From Cellulosimicrobium cellulans (GTDB taxonomy: Bacteria > Actinomycetota > Actinomycetes > Actinomycetales > Cellulomonadaceae), in assembly GCF_024124905.1 (NCBI RefSeq), contig NZ_JAMXST010000004.1:620001-684000 (forward strand): a DNA stretch of 64,000 bases, written 5' to 3'. The position numbers were made by a program, and so were the translations under genes. Position 1 is the stretch's first letter, and every line of letters starts with the position of its first letter. Under the pieces are notes generated by a model. The model worked only from the letters and a program-made list of their open reading frames with translations. It did not search any database and had not been told where the DNA came from. Shown here one piece after another: positions 52,833-63,365 of this stretch.

Positions 52833-53417
52833 ATGACCACGACACCGCTTCGCCCCGCCCGTCCCGCCCGCCACGTCCCCGGCCGTCCCGGTCCCCGTCG
52901 CGTCGCCCGCACCGTGGCCGGCGTCCTCGCCGTCGGGGCGCTCGGTGCGGCGGGGGCGCTCACGTACCTCACCGTGACGCGCGACGGCGGTGGCGCCGCC
53001 GTGGCCGACCCCTCGCCGTCGCTGCGCCCGCAGACCGCGACCGGGCTCGACCCGGAGCTGGAGCGCCGCTTCGACGCGGCACGCGCCGCCGCGGACGCCG
53101 ACGGCGTCGAGCTCACCCTGACGTCCGGGTGGCGCACGGCGGCCGAGCAGCAGGAGCTCGTGGACGCGGCGCTGGAGCGCTACGGCTCGGCCGAGGAGGC
53201 GCACCGCTGGGTGCTGCCGCCCGAGTCGTCCGAGCACGTCGCGGGGCTCGCGATCGACGTCGGGCCGACGGACGGCGCGCTGTGGCTCGAGCAGCACGGG
53301 GCCGAGTTCGGGCTGTGCCGCACGTACGCGAACGAGCTGTGGCACTTCGAGGCCGCGACCGAGCCCGGCGGCACGTGCCCGCCGATGCACGACGACGCGT
53401 CCCACGGTTGGGGGTGA
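52833..53417 (+). CDS. D-alanyl-D-alanine carboxypeptidase, M15B/VanY type
   Basis: A 194-residue protein with a single N-terminal membrane anchor (residues ~27-50, VAGVLAVGALGAAGALTYLTV) after a Pro/Arg-rich start. The extracellular M15 domain has TSGWRTAAEQQELV, zinc motif SEHVAGLAIDVGP (SxHxxGxAxD) and the second zinc His in NELWHFE. It trims peptidoglycan stem peptides. VanY-like chains occur widely as cell-wall enzymes, so vancomycin resistance is not implied. ATG 52833. Confidence 0.88.
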   Translation: MTTTPLRPARPARHVPGRPGPRRVARTVAGVLAVGALGAAGALTYLTVTRDGGGAAVADPSPSLRPQTATGLDPELERRFDAARAAADADGVELTLTSGWRTAAEQQELVDAALERYGSAEEAHRWVLPPESSEHVAGLAIDVGPTDGALWLEQHGAEFGLCRTYANELWHFEAATEPGGTCPPMHDDASHGWG

Positions 53418-53439
53418 CCGCCCGCCGCCCGGGGTCACG

Positions 53440-56200
<2,761 letters not shown>

Positions 56201-56234
56201 GGAGTCCGACGCGCCACGACGTCACGGGGGTGGA

Positions 56235-57140
56235 TCAGGGCGTCGACGGGCGTCGGGACACGACCTCCTGCAGCCGCGCGACGCCGTCGGGCGGGACGGG
56301 CAGCGACGGGCCGCGCGGGGGAGCGGTCGGCACGCCGAGCAGGTTCGCGAGCGCGTGGAACCCGCTCACCGGACGTAGCGAGGCCAGGACGTCCGTGAGG
56401 TCGCGCAGCCAGTCCACGACCTGGGCGTCGGGCGCGGTGCCCCCGGCCCGGGCGCGCCGCAGCGCGACGTACTCGGCGGGCACGAGCGCGGCGAGACCGG
56501 TGTGCCAGGCGTCGGCCGCCTCGGCGCCGCCGACGATCGCGGGGTCGCCGCTGAGCCCGACGCTCAGGCCGAGCCCCGCCGTCGCCGCGCGCAGCGCCGC
56601 GACCCGGCCGGTCGGCCGCGCCGGCGTGGACGCCGGGTCCTTGACGGCCGCGACGGTCGTGGTGCGTGCGAGGTGGGCGAGCGCCTCGGGCGTGAGGTCG
56701 TACGCCGTCTGGACGCTCCGGTTGTAGTAGCAGACCGGCAGGTCGACGGTCCCCGCCACGGCCTCGAACACCGCCACGACCTCGTGCTCGTCGAGCGGCA
56801 GGTAGGAGAACGGCGCGAGCACGAGCCCGTCCGCCCCGCAGTCACGCGCCGCGCGGGCACGCTCCAGGACCTCGCGCGTGGACGCGCCGCTCACGGCGAC
56901 GTGCACGGGGACGCGCGGCGCGCCGGGCGCCGAGCCCGCCGCGAGGGCGGCGCGCACGACGGCGTCGCGCTCGTCGGGCGTGAACGTCACGCCCGCGCCC
57001 GACGACGCGAGGACGACGACGCCGTCGACCCCTGCCCGCGCCGCACCGTCCACGAGGGCGGCGAGCGCGTGGGGGTCGGGCGCGTCCGAGGGGGTGAGCG
57101 GGGTGATCGGGTAGGCGAGGAGCCCGCAGAACGAGGTCAC
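56235..57140 (-). CDS. DapA-superfamily aldolase/lyase (dihydrodipicolinate synthase-like)
   Basis: A 301-residue class I TIM-barrel aldolase. The Schiff-base Lys is in TTVAAVKDPAST, the catalytic Tyr in LPVCYYNRS, and GLLAYPITPL is the N-terminal signature. The GVVVLASSGAGVTFTPDERDAVV block matches sugar-acid lyases rather than lysine-pathway DapA, whose second-site residues (GTTGE) are replaced by SSGAG. It likely cleaves or dehydrates a 2-keto sugar acid. GTG 57140 starts 35 bp after the ThuA-like stop; the two and the ROK gene run in the same direction, suggesting a catabolic operon. Specificity unknown. Confidence 0.83.
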   Translation of the reverse strand: MTSFCGLLAYPITPLTPSDAPDPHALAALVDGAARAGVDGVVVLASSGAGVTFTPDERDAVVRAALAAGSAPGAPRVPVHVAVSGASTREVLERARAARDCGADGLVLAPFSYLPLDEHEVVAVFEAVAGTVDLPVCYYNRSVQTAYDLTPEALAHLARTTTVAAVKDPASTPARPTGRVAALRAATAGLGLSVGLSGDPAIVGGAEAADAWHTGLAALVPAEYVALRRARAGGTAPDAQVVDWLRDLTDVLASLRPVSGFHALANLLGVPTAPPRGPSLPVPPDGVARLQEVVSRRPSTP

Positions 57141-57175
57141 GTGCTGGGTGGAGGGACCGGGGCGCGCGTCGAGCG

Positions 57176-57841
57176 TCAGCGGCTCGCCCAGAGGATGCCG
57201 CGCTCCACGATGGTGCGGACGGGCGGGACCTCGAGGTCGGCGAGCTGGTGGCCGGCTGCGCACACGAAGATGCGGCCGGCACCCCAGCGGCGCGTCCACA
57301 CGGCGGGGGAGACGACCGGCTCGTGCCACGGGTCGCCGTCGCGCGGGACGATGGTCGTCGTCGCGAGGACCTCGTTGTACGAGTCGGCGAGCACCCAGTA
57401 CTGCTCGGAGTGCAGCGAGATCGAGTCGATGCCCGCGACGATCGGGTGGTCCGCGTGCTCCGGCGCGATGTCGATCGTGTGGTCGATGAGGTCGTGCGCG
57501 TGCGCGGCGAACTGCCCGCCCACCATCTGCAGGTAGTCGGTCGCGAGGCGGAACGAGTCCACGATCCCGCCGTGCCAGCCGGCGAACCCGGTACCGTTCG
57601 CGATCGCGGTGCGCAGCCCGCGCATCTCGTCGGGCAGGATCTCGCCCATCGTCCAGCACTGCACGACGAGGTCCAGGCTCGCCATGAACTCCTCGTCGGC
57701 GTACGACTCCAACGATCCCTCGAGCGTCACGTCGTACCCGGACGCCTCCAGGAACGGGACGAACAGCTCCGCCGCCTCCTCGGGTGCGTGCCCGGGCCAA
57801 CCGCCCCGGACCACGAGCGCTCGACGGTCCCGCTCGGTCAT
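57176..57841 (-). CDS. ThuA-like (glutamine-amidotransferase-fold) sugar-utilisation protein
   Basis: A 221-residue ThuA-family protein. Seen: ALVVRGGWPGHAPEEAAELF, NGTGFAGWHGGIVDSFR, VGGQFAAHAHDLIDHTIDI, WVLADSYNEVLATTTI and WTRRWGAGRIFVCAAGHQ. ThuA is needed with ThuB (a MocA-type dehydrogenase) for 3-keto-trehalose/disaccharide use in rhizobia; here a MocA-type gene lies at 63366. GAGGAGTC precedes ATG 57841. Chemistry of the family is still poorly defined. It fits a 3-keto-glycoside or related sugar pathway. Confidence 0.87.
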   Translation of the reverse strand: MTERDRRALVVRGGWPGHAPEEAAELFVPFLEASGYDVTLEGSLESYADEEFMASLDLVVQCWTMGEILPDEMRGLRTAIANGTGFAGWHGGIVDSFRLATDYLQMVGGQFAAHAHDLIDHTIDIAPEHADHPIVAGIDSISLHSEQYWVLADSYNEVLATTTIVPRDGDPWHEPVVSPAVWTRRWGAGRIFVCAAGHQLADLEVPPVRTIVERGILWASR

Positions 57842-57911
57842 GACTCCTCCTCGTGCCTCGTCACACTCGTCGCGCCCGCATGTCGCGGGCAGCGGCCCCC
57901 GGCGACCGCGC

Positions 57912-59093
57912 TCAGGCGATGAGCGCGTCGATCGCTGCGGGCGAGAGTACGTGATCCACGGCCATGGCGCTCGCACCGAGCACGCCGGCCTGGCCACGCG
58001 CCTGCGACGTGACGATACGCAGGTGCTGCGTCGCGAGGGGGAGCGACCGCTGGTACACGATCTCGCGGATGCCCGCGATCAGGTGCTCGCCGGCCTCGGC
58101 GACGATGCCGCCGATGACGATGAGCGACGGGTTGAGGAGGCTCACGCACGCCGCGAGCACCGAGCCGATGTCGCGTCCCGCCTGGCGGACGGCCTGGCTC
58201 GCGGTGAGGTCCCCGCCACGGACGAGGGTGACGACGTCGGCGCTGTTCGTCGCGTCGAGGCCCGCGGCGGCGAGCGCGGCCGCGACCGCCTGACCGCTCG
58301 CGACGGCCTCGAGGCATCCGACGTTCCCGCAGCGGCACGGGACGTCGGCCGCGCTCGGGACGGCGACGTGGCCGATGTCCCCGGCGGCGCCCTGCGCGCC
58401 GCGCCGCAGCTCGCCGTCGGCGATGATGCCGGACCCGATGCCGGTGGCGACCTTGACGAACAGCATGTCGGTCACGGCGGGCCAGGCGGTGCGGTGCTCG
58501 CCGAGCGCCATGATGTTCACGTCGTTGTCCACGAGGACCGACGCGTTGAACCGCTTCTGCAGGATGCCGGCGACGTCGACGTCGTCCCACGCGGGCATGA
58601 TCGGCGGGTTGATGGGCCGACCGGACGAGTGCTCGACGGGCCCGGGCAGGCCGACGCCGACGCTCACGAGGTCGTCGAGGCTCCGCCCGGTCGTCGCGAC
58701 GAGCTTCTCGCCCGTGTCCGCGACCCACGACAGCACCACGTCGGGGCCGTCCGCGATCGCGAGCGCGGCGTCGGTCTCGGCGAGCACGTTGGACGCGAGG
58801 TCCGTCACGGCGAGGCGGGCGTGCGTCGCACCGAGGTCGACGGCGAGCACGATGCGCGCCTCAGGGCTGAAGGCGAAGGTCACGGGCGGTCGCCCGCCGG
58901 TCGAGCTCGCCTCTCCCGCGGGGGCGATGAGGCCCGCCGACATGAGGAGGTCGATCCGGGCGGCGATGGTGGATCGCGCCTGCCCCGTGATCGCTGCGAG
59001 GTCCGCGCGCGTGCGCGGCTGACCGTCCCGGAGCAGCTGGAACATGTCGCCGGCGCCGGTCGGGCGCGGCGCGAACTTCAGCAGTTCCTCCAT
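57912..59093 (-). CDS. ROK-family transcriptional repressor (NagC/XylR type)
   Basis: A 393-residue regulator. The N-terminal MarR-like winged HTH (~15-75) has TRADLAAITGQARSTIAARIDLLMSAGLI; the ROK sugar-binding part has LAVDLGATHARLAVTDL, VGVGLPGPVEHSSGRPINPP, VDNDVNIMALGE and the zinc motif CRCGNVGCLEAV. It should repress the importer and catabolic genes until its sugar binds. ATG 59093 or GTG 59099 is possible. It is divergent from the importer; the 400-bp gap contains repeated TTGACSRTCGYCAAAAGG elements likely to be its operators. Confidence 0.92.
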   Translation of the reverse strand: MEELLKFAPRPTGAGDMFQLLRDGQPRTRADLAAITGQARSTIAARIDLLMSAGLIAPAGEASSTGGRPPVTFAFSPEARIVLAVDLGATHARLAVTDLASNVLAETDAALAIADGPDVVLSWVADTGEKLVATTGRSLDDLVSVGVGLPGPVEHSSGRPINPPIMPAWDDVDVAGILQKRFNASVLVDNDVNIMALGEHRTAWPAVTDMLFVKVATGIGSGIIADGELRRGAQGAAGDIGHVAVPSAADVPCRCGNVGCLEAVASGQAVAAALAAAGLDATNSADVVTLVRGGDLTASQAVRQAGRDIGSVLAACVSLLNPSLIVIGGIVAEAGEHLIAGIREIVYQRSLPLATQHLRIVTSQARGQAGVLGASAMAVDHVLSPAAIDALIA

Positions 59094-59160
59094 GGGCACA
59101 GTGAATCACGGAGCCTCTCGTCGGTCGTCCGTACGTGCCGGACGAGTCATCGGCTTTTGC

Positions 59161-59189
59161 TTGACGATCGCCAAAAGGTACCCTACTGT
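59161..59189 (+). promoter_or_regulatory. Upstream promoter/operator of the importer-ROK region
   Basis: TTGACG (59161-59166), 17-bp spacer, TACTGT (59184-59189) is a good plus-strand promoter. The overlapping TTGACGATCGCCAAAAGGT is a near-palindrome (TTGAC-GATC-GCCAA) repeated at the importer promoter. CTTTTG (59154) and CAAAAG (59173) also form an inverted repeat. It lies ~70 bp before the ROK start, so the same site can control rok. Confidence 0.55.
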
Positions 59190-59416
59190 CCCCTCCCAAG
59201 GCGACACGGACGTCGTCGGAAGTTGTGGAGACCCGAGGAAGGGTCTCCCGTCCGGGCGAACACCCGCCCCACCTGCTCGTGCAGACCCCGACCCCCAGCC
59301 GACTTCTCGGTGGTTCGGCTCGTCAGCCGCCCGTCGTGCCACCCGTCGACCTGACGCGTCGAGCACCGTCCGCCCGCAGCATGGGAGCGTTCCCTCGCCC
59401 TGACAGCGCTTGTCCA

Positions 59417-59452
59417 CTTTTGCTGGTAACGAAGTTGTAACGGCAGCAAAAG
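59417..59452. promoter_or_regulatory. CTTTTGCTG/CAGCAAAAG inverted repeat
   Basis: Perfect 9-nt arms (59417-59425 and 59444-59452), 18-nt spacer, in AT-richer DNA 16 bp upstream of the importer -35. It may be a second ROK binding site or a catabolite-control site. The rest of 59190-59416 holds no gene I can support. Confidence 0.5.
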
Positions 59453-59467
59453 GCTGCGATCTTATGA

Positions 59468-59503
59468 TTGACCGTCGTCAAAAGGTCGGCTAGGTTCACC
59501 GCA
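59468..59503 (+). promoter_or_regulatory. Leaderless promoter of the sugar ABC importer, with operator
   Basis: TTGACC (59468-59473), exactly 17 bp, TAGGTT (59491-59496), then 6 nt to the ATG at 59503. Transcription should start at the ATG. TTGACCGTCGTCAAAAGGT overlaps the -35 and matches the element at 59161 in 16 of 19 positions, so repressor binding would block RNA polymerase. Confidence 0.72.
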
Positions 59504-61023
59504 TGGTCACCGCAGACCCTCCCCAGCCGCTCCTGCAGATGCAGGGCATCGTCAAGGTCTTCCCCGGGGCTCGAGCGCTCGACGGCGTCGATCTCGAGAT
59601 CCTCCCCGGAGAGGTCCACTGCCTCCTCGGGCAGAACGGCGCCGGCAAGTCCACCCTCATCAAGGTGCTCGCCGGTGCCCACCAGCCCACCGAGGGTCAG
59701 ATCCTCCTCGACGGCGAGCCCATCACCATCTCCGACCCCGTCGCCGCGCTGAAGCACGGCGTCGCGACCATGTACCAGGAGCTCGACGTCGTCGACGGCC
59801 TGACCGTCGCGGAGAACGTGTACCTCGGGCACGAGCTCGCGACGCTCGGGTTCTCCCAGCGCCGCGAGGCCGTGCGCCAGACGCGGGCCATCCTCAAGCG
59901 GCTCGGCCACAGCGAGATCTCCCCGAACCAGGAGGTCGAGCGGCTGTCGGCCGCGGGCAAGCAGATCGTCTCCATGGCGCGGGCGCTGTCGCACGACGCG
60001 CGCGTTATCATCATGGACGAGCCGTCCGCGGTGCTCGACTCCGAGGAGGTCGGCAACCTCTTCCGCGTGGTCAAGGAGCTGACCAAGGCCGGGGTCGCCG
60101 TCGTCTACATCTCGCACCGTCTCGAGGAGATCCGCGAGATCGGCGACCGCATCACGGTGCTCAAGGACGGCCGGACCGTCGCGCAGAACCTCCCGGTCTC
60201 CGAGACGCCGACGGCGAAGCTCATCACCCTCATGACCGGGCGCTCGGTCGAGTACGTCTTCCCCGACTCCCAGGAGCTCGCCGCCGACGCGCCCGTCGTG
60301 CTCGACGTCGAGGGCCTGTCCCTGCGGGGCACGTTCGAGGACGTGTCGCTCCAGGTGCGCGCCGGGGAGATCGTCGGCCTGGCGGGCCTGGTGGGCGCCG
60401 GGCGCTCGGAGATCATCGAGACGATCTACGGGGCTCGGCGCGCGACGGCGGGCACGGTCCGGGTGGACTCGAAGCGGCTTCGCGCCGGCTCCGTGGCCTC
60501 CGCCGTGGACGCCGGGATCGGGCTCGCGCCGGAGGAGCGCAAGAGCCAGGGTCTGCTCCTCGACGAGCCCGTCTACCGCAACGTCACCCTCTCGACGTTC
60601 GCCCGCTTCGCGCGCGGCGGCTTCCTCGACGAGGGCGCGGAGCGCAAGGCGGCCAAGGAGCAGGCCGACTCGCTCGAGCTGCGGCCCGCCGGCGTCGACC
60701 GCGCGATCCGCACGCTCTCGGGTGGCAACCAGCAGAAGGCGATGCTCGCCCGCTGGCTGGTCCACGGCTGCCGCGTGCTGCTCCTCGACGAGCCGACGCG
60801 CGGCGTCGACGTCGGGGCGCGCGCCGAGATCTACGCCCTCATCCGCAGGCTCGCCGACGAGGGTGCCGCCGTCGTCGTCGTGTCCAGCGAGATCCCCGAA
60901 GTCCTCGGCCTCGCCGACCGCGTACTCGTCGTCTCCGAGGGTCGCGTCGTGCACGAGGGGCCCTCGAGCTCCATCGACGAGCACCAGGTGCTCGACATGG
61001 TCATGGAAGGAAGTGTCGCGTGA
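59503..61023 (+). CDS. Sugar ABC transporter ATPase (RbsA/MglA type, two cassettes)
   Basis: A 506-residue double ATPase of a CUT2 importer. First cassette: Walker A GQNGAGKSTLIKVL, signature LSAAGKQIVSMARAL, Walker B VIIMDEPSAVLD. Second cassette: degenerate Walker A GLVGAGRSEIIETI, signature LSGGNQQKAMLARWL, Walker B VLLLDEPTRGVD. This asymmetry is typical. ATG 59503 is probably leaderless. Its stop overlaps the permease GTG by 4 nt. First gene of ATPase-permease-binding protein operon; substrate probably a monosaccharide or polyol. Confidence 0.94.
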   Translation: MVTADPPQPLLQMQGIVKVFPGARALDGVDLEILPGEVHCLLGQNGAGKSTLIKVLAGAHQPTEGQILLDGEPITISDPVAALKHGVATMYQELDVVDGLTVAENVYLGHELATLGFSQRREAVRQTRAILKRLGHSEISPNQEVERLSAAGKQIVSMARALSHDARVIIMDEPSAVLDSEEVGNLFRVVKELTKAGVAVVYISHRLEEIREIGDRITVLKDGRTVAQNLPVSETPTAKLITLMTGRSVEYVFPDSQELAADAPVVLDVEGLSLRGTFEDVSLQVRAGEIVGLAGLVGAGRSEIIETIYGARRATAGTVRVDSKRLRAGSVASAVDAGIGLAPEERKSQGLLLDEPVYRNVTLSTFARFARGGFLDEGAERKAAKEQADSLELRPAGVDRAIRTLSGGNQQKAMLARWLVHGCRVLLLDEPTRGVDVGARAEIYALIRRLADEGAAVVVVSSEIPEVLGLADRVLVVSEGRVVHEGPSSSIDEHQVLDMVMEGSVA

Positions 61024-62060
61024 GCGAGCAGCAGGTGTCGGCCTCGATGCCGACGGACAAGCCGGACGCCGACGAGTCGGCCCGGGTCGAGAAGGCCGCG
61101 AGCGAGCGCCGCCGCGCAGGATTCATGTCCGGGGCGGCAGGTCGGAACATCGGCCTGGTCCTCGCGCTGATCCTCCTGTGCGTCCTGGGCTTCGCGACGG
61201 CGGGTGAGCGGTTCGCGAGCGTCAGCAACCTGATGACCATCCTCAGCCTCGGCTCGGTCACCGGCGTCCTGGCCATCGGCATGACGTTCGTCATCACGAC
61301 GGGCGGCATCGACCTGTCGGTCGGCTCCGTGCTCGGGCTCTCCTCCGTGTGGGCGACGACGCTCGCCACCCAGTCGTACGGCTGGGTCGTCATGGTCATC
61401 TGTGCGCTCGCGGTCGGCCTCGGCGCCGGGTTCCTCAACGGCCTGATCATCGCCTACGGGCGCGTCGTGGCGTTCATCGCGACGCTCGCGATGCTCGTCG
61501 CGGCGCGCGGCCTCGCCGAGCTCATCGCCCAGAAGCGCACGCAGATCGTCAGCGTCCAGGAGTTCAACGACATCTTCCGGGGCAACCTCCTCGGGGTCCC
61601 GAAGATCGTCTGGATCTTCGCGATCGTCGCCGTGCTCGGCTGGTTCCTGTTCAACCGCACGACGTTCGGACGCCGGACGGTCGCGGTCGGCGGCAACCCC
61701 GAGGCCGCGCGCCTCGCGGGCATCAAGGTCAAGCGGCACCTCATGTACGTGTACGCGCTCTCGGGCCTCACCGCCGGCATCGCCGGGGTCATGATCCTCG
61801 CTCGCACGAGCGCCGGCTCCTCGACCAACGGTCTGCTCCTCGAGCTCGACGTGATCGCCGCGGTCGTCGTCGGCGGCACGCTCCTGGCAGGCGGACGCGG
61901 ATCGATCGTCGGCACCGTCCTGGGCGTGCTCATCTTCACGACGCTCACCAACGTCTTCATCATCAACAACGTCGACAGCTCGGTCCAGCAGATCGCCAAG
62001 GGCGCGATCATCGTCGGCGCGGTCCTGCTCCAGCAGCGCATCGCCCGGCGGACCACCTAG
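61020..62060 (+). CDS. Sugar ABC transporter permease (RbsC type)
   Basis: A 346-residue CUT2 permease with a ~45-residue charged cytoplasmic N-terminus and about nine to ten membrane segments. Seen: TFVITTGGIDLSVGSVLGLSS, GLGAGFLNGLIIAYGRVVAFIATLAML, GNPEAARLAGIKV and the C-terminal GGTLLAGGRGSIVGTVLGVLIF, all family signatures. GTG 61020 overlaps the ATPase stop. The binding-protein gene follows after 102 bp. Confidence 0.94.
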   Translation: MSEQQVSASMPTDKPDADESARVEKAASERRRAGFMSGAAGRNIGLVLALILLCVLGFATAGERFASVSNLMTILSLGSVTGVLAIGMTFVITTGGIDLSVGSVLGLSSVWATTLATQSYGWVVMVICALAVGLGAGFLNGLIIAYGRVVAFIATLAMLVAARGLAELIAQKRTQIVSVQEFNDIFRGNLLGVPKIVWIFAIVAVLGWFLFNRTTFGRRTVAVGGNPEAARLAGIKVKRHLMYVYALSGLTAGIAGVMILARTSAGSSTNGLLLELDVIAAVVVGGTLLAGGRGSIVGTVLGVLIFTTLTNVFIINNVDSSVQQIAKGAIIVGAVLLQQRIARRTT

Positions 62061-62162
62061 CCCGTCGCACTCCCCAGCCATTCCTCGTACGACCCACGAC
62101 ACCACTCACCCCCCACAAGTTCCGCAGAGTTCCTCCCGCAGGACAGCATCGAAGGAGATCCC

Positions 62163-63230
62163 ATGTCCGCACGCACCACCCTGCGCCGCCGCTTCATGAT
62201 CGCGACGGTCTCGGCCGCCTCGATCGCGCTGATCGCCACGGCCTGCACGTCCAACACCCCGACCACCGAGGACACCGCGGACGGCGACGGAGGCGGCAGC
62301 AGCAACGAGGCCGTCTCCGACAACGACGCCCCGGGCGACCCGATCGTCATCGGCTTCTCGGCCCCCGCTGCCGACCACGGCTGGATGGGCGCCATCACGA
62401 CCGCGGCCGAGGCCGAGGCCGCGGAGTACGAGGACGTCGAGCTCCGCGTCGCGGACGGGACGAACGACGTCAACGTCCAGATCAGCCAGATCGAGGGCTT
62501 CATCAACGACGGCGTGGACGCGATCGTGCTCCTGCCGTTCGACGGCGCCGCGCTCACCGAGGTCGCGACCAAGGCGATGAACGCCGGGATCCCGGTCATC
62601 AACGTCGACCGCGAGTTCTCGAGCCCGTTCGCGGCCCGGGCCACGGTCCTCGGCGACAACTACGGCATGGGCGTGAGCGCCGGCCAGTACATCTGCGAGC
62701 AGCTCGGGGACAACCCCGACGCGGTCGTCGCGGAGATCGCGGGCATCGACTCGCTCCCGCTCACGCAGGACCGCAGCCAGGGCTTCGAGGACGCGCTGTC
62801 CGACTGCGGCCTCGACGTCGACAACCGCGTCGCGGCCGACTTCACCGTCCAGGGCGGCGAGGCCGCGACGGCGAACCTGCTCCAGGCCGCGCCGAAGATC
62901 GACGCCATCTGGAACCACGACGACGACCAGGGCGTCGGCGTGCTCTCCGCGATCGAGAACGCGGGCCGCGACGAGTTCTTCATGGTCGGCGGCGCCGGCT
63001 CGAAGCAGGTCATGGAGCACATCAAGGCCGGCGACTCCGTCCTCCAGGCGACCGTCGTCTACCCGTCGACCCAGGCCGCGGACGGCATCAAGCTCGCCCG
63101 CCTCGTCGCGCACGAGCGCAGCATGAGCGACCTCGCGTCGTCCGGCGTCCCCCGCACGATCCAGCTCTTCGCGCCGGTCGTGACGAAGGACAACGTCGAC
63201 CAGTACCTGCCCACGGCGTTCCAGTCCTGA
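62163..63230 (+). CDS. Sugar-binding lipoprotein of the CUT2 importer (Peripla_BP_4)
   Basis: A 355-residue solute-binding protein. Signal peptide RRRFMIATVSAASIALIATAC ends in the lipobox Cys (~28), followed by a Thr/Asp/Ser-rich linker. The fold I binding domain shows IVIGFSAPAADHGWMGAI, ISQIEGFINDGVDAIVLLPFD, GIPVINVDREF, VLGDNYGMGVSAGQYIC and IWNHDDDQGVGVLSAIE. AAGGAGATC precedes ATG 62163. The DREF and NHDDDQG pockets are ribose/galactose/inositol-like but do not fix the ligand. A 13-bp hairpin after it may give higher expression than the next gene. Confidence 0.92.
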   Translation: MSARTTLRRRFMIATVSAASIALIATACTSNTPTTEDTADGDGGGSSNEAVSDNDAPGDPIVIGFSAPAADHGWMGAITTAAEAEAAEYEDVELRVADGTNDVNVQISQIEGFINDGVDAIVLLPFDGAALTEVATKAMNAGIPVINVDREFSSPFAARATVLGDNYGMGVSAGQYICEQLGDNPDAVVAEIAGIDSLPLTQDRSQGFEDALSDCGLDVDNRVAADFTVQGGEAATANLLQAAPKIDAIWNHDDDQGVGVLSAIENAGRDEFFMVGGAGSKQVMEHIKAGDSVLQATVVYPSTQAADGIKLARLVAHERSMSDLASSGVPRTIQLFAPVVTKDNVDQYLPTAFQS

Positions 63231-63280
63231 CGGGCCGCTGACGCCCGTCGTCAGCACGCAGCACGAAAGCACGCGGACCA

Positions 63281-63323
63281 CGCCCACGGTCCGCCCGGGA
63301 CGACCCCGGCCGGACCGTGGGCG
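63281..63323. terminator. Hairpin between the binding-protein and dehydrogenase genes
   Basis: Perfect 13-bp stem (63281-63293 with 63311-63323), 17-nt loop. Either a terminator with read-through or an mRNA-stabilising structure. Confidence 0.6.
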
Positions 63324-63365
63324 TGCTCACGTCACGCGCAGGAACATGCGCACGGAAGGAACGTC

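Noticed and set aside
52833-53417. Vancomycin-resistance VanY
   Set aside because: No vanHAX genes nearby; M15B carboxypeptidases are common wall enzymes in this group.
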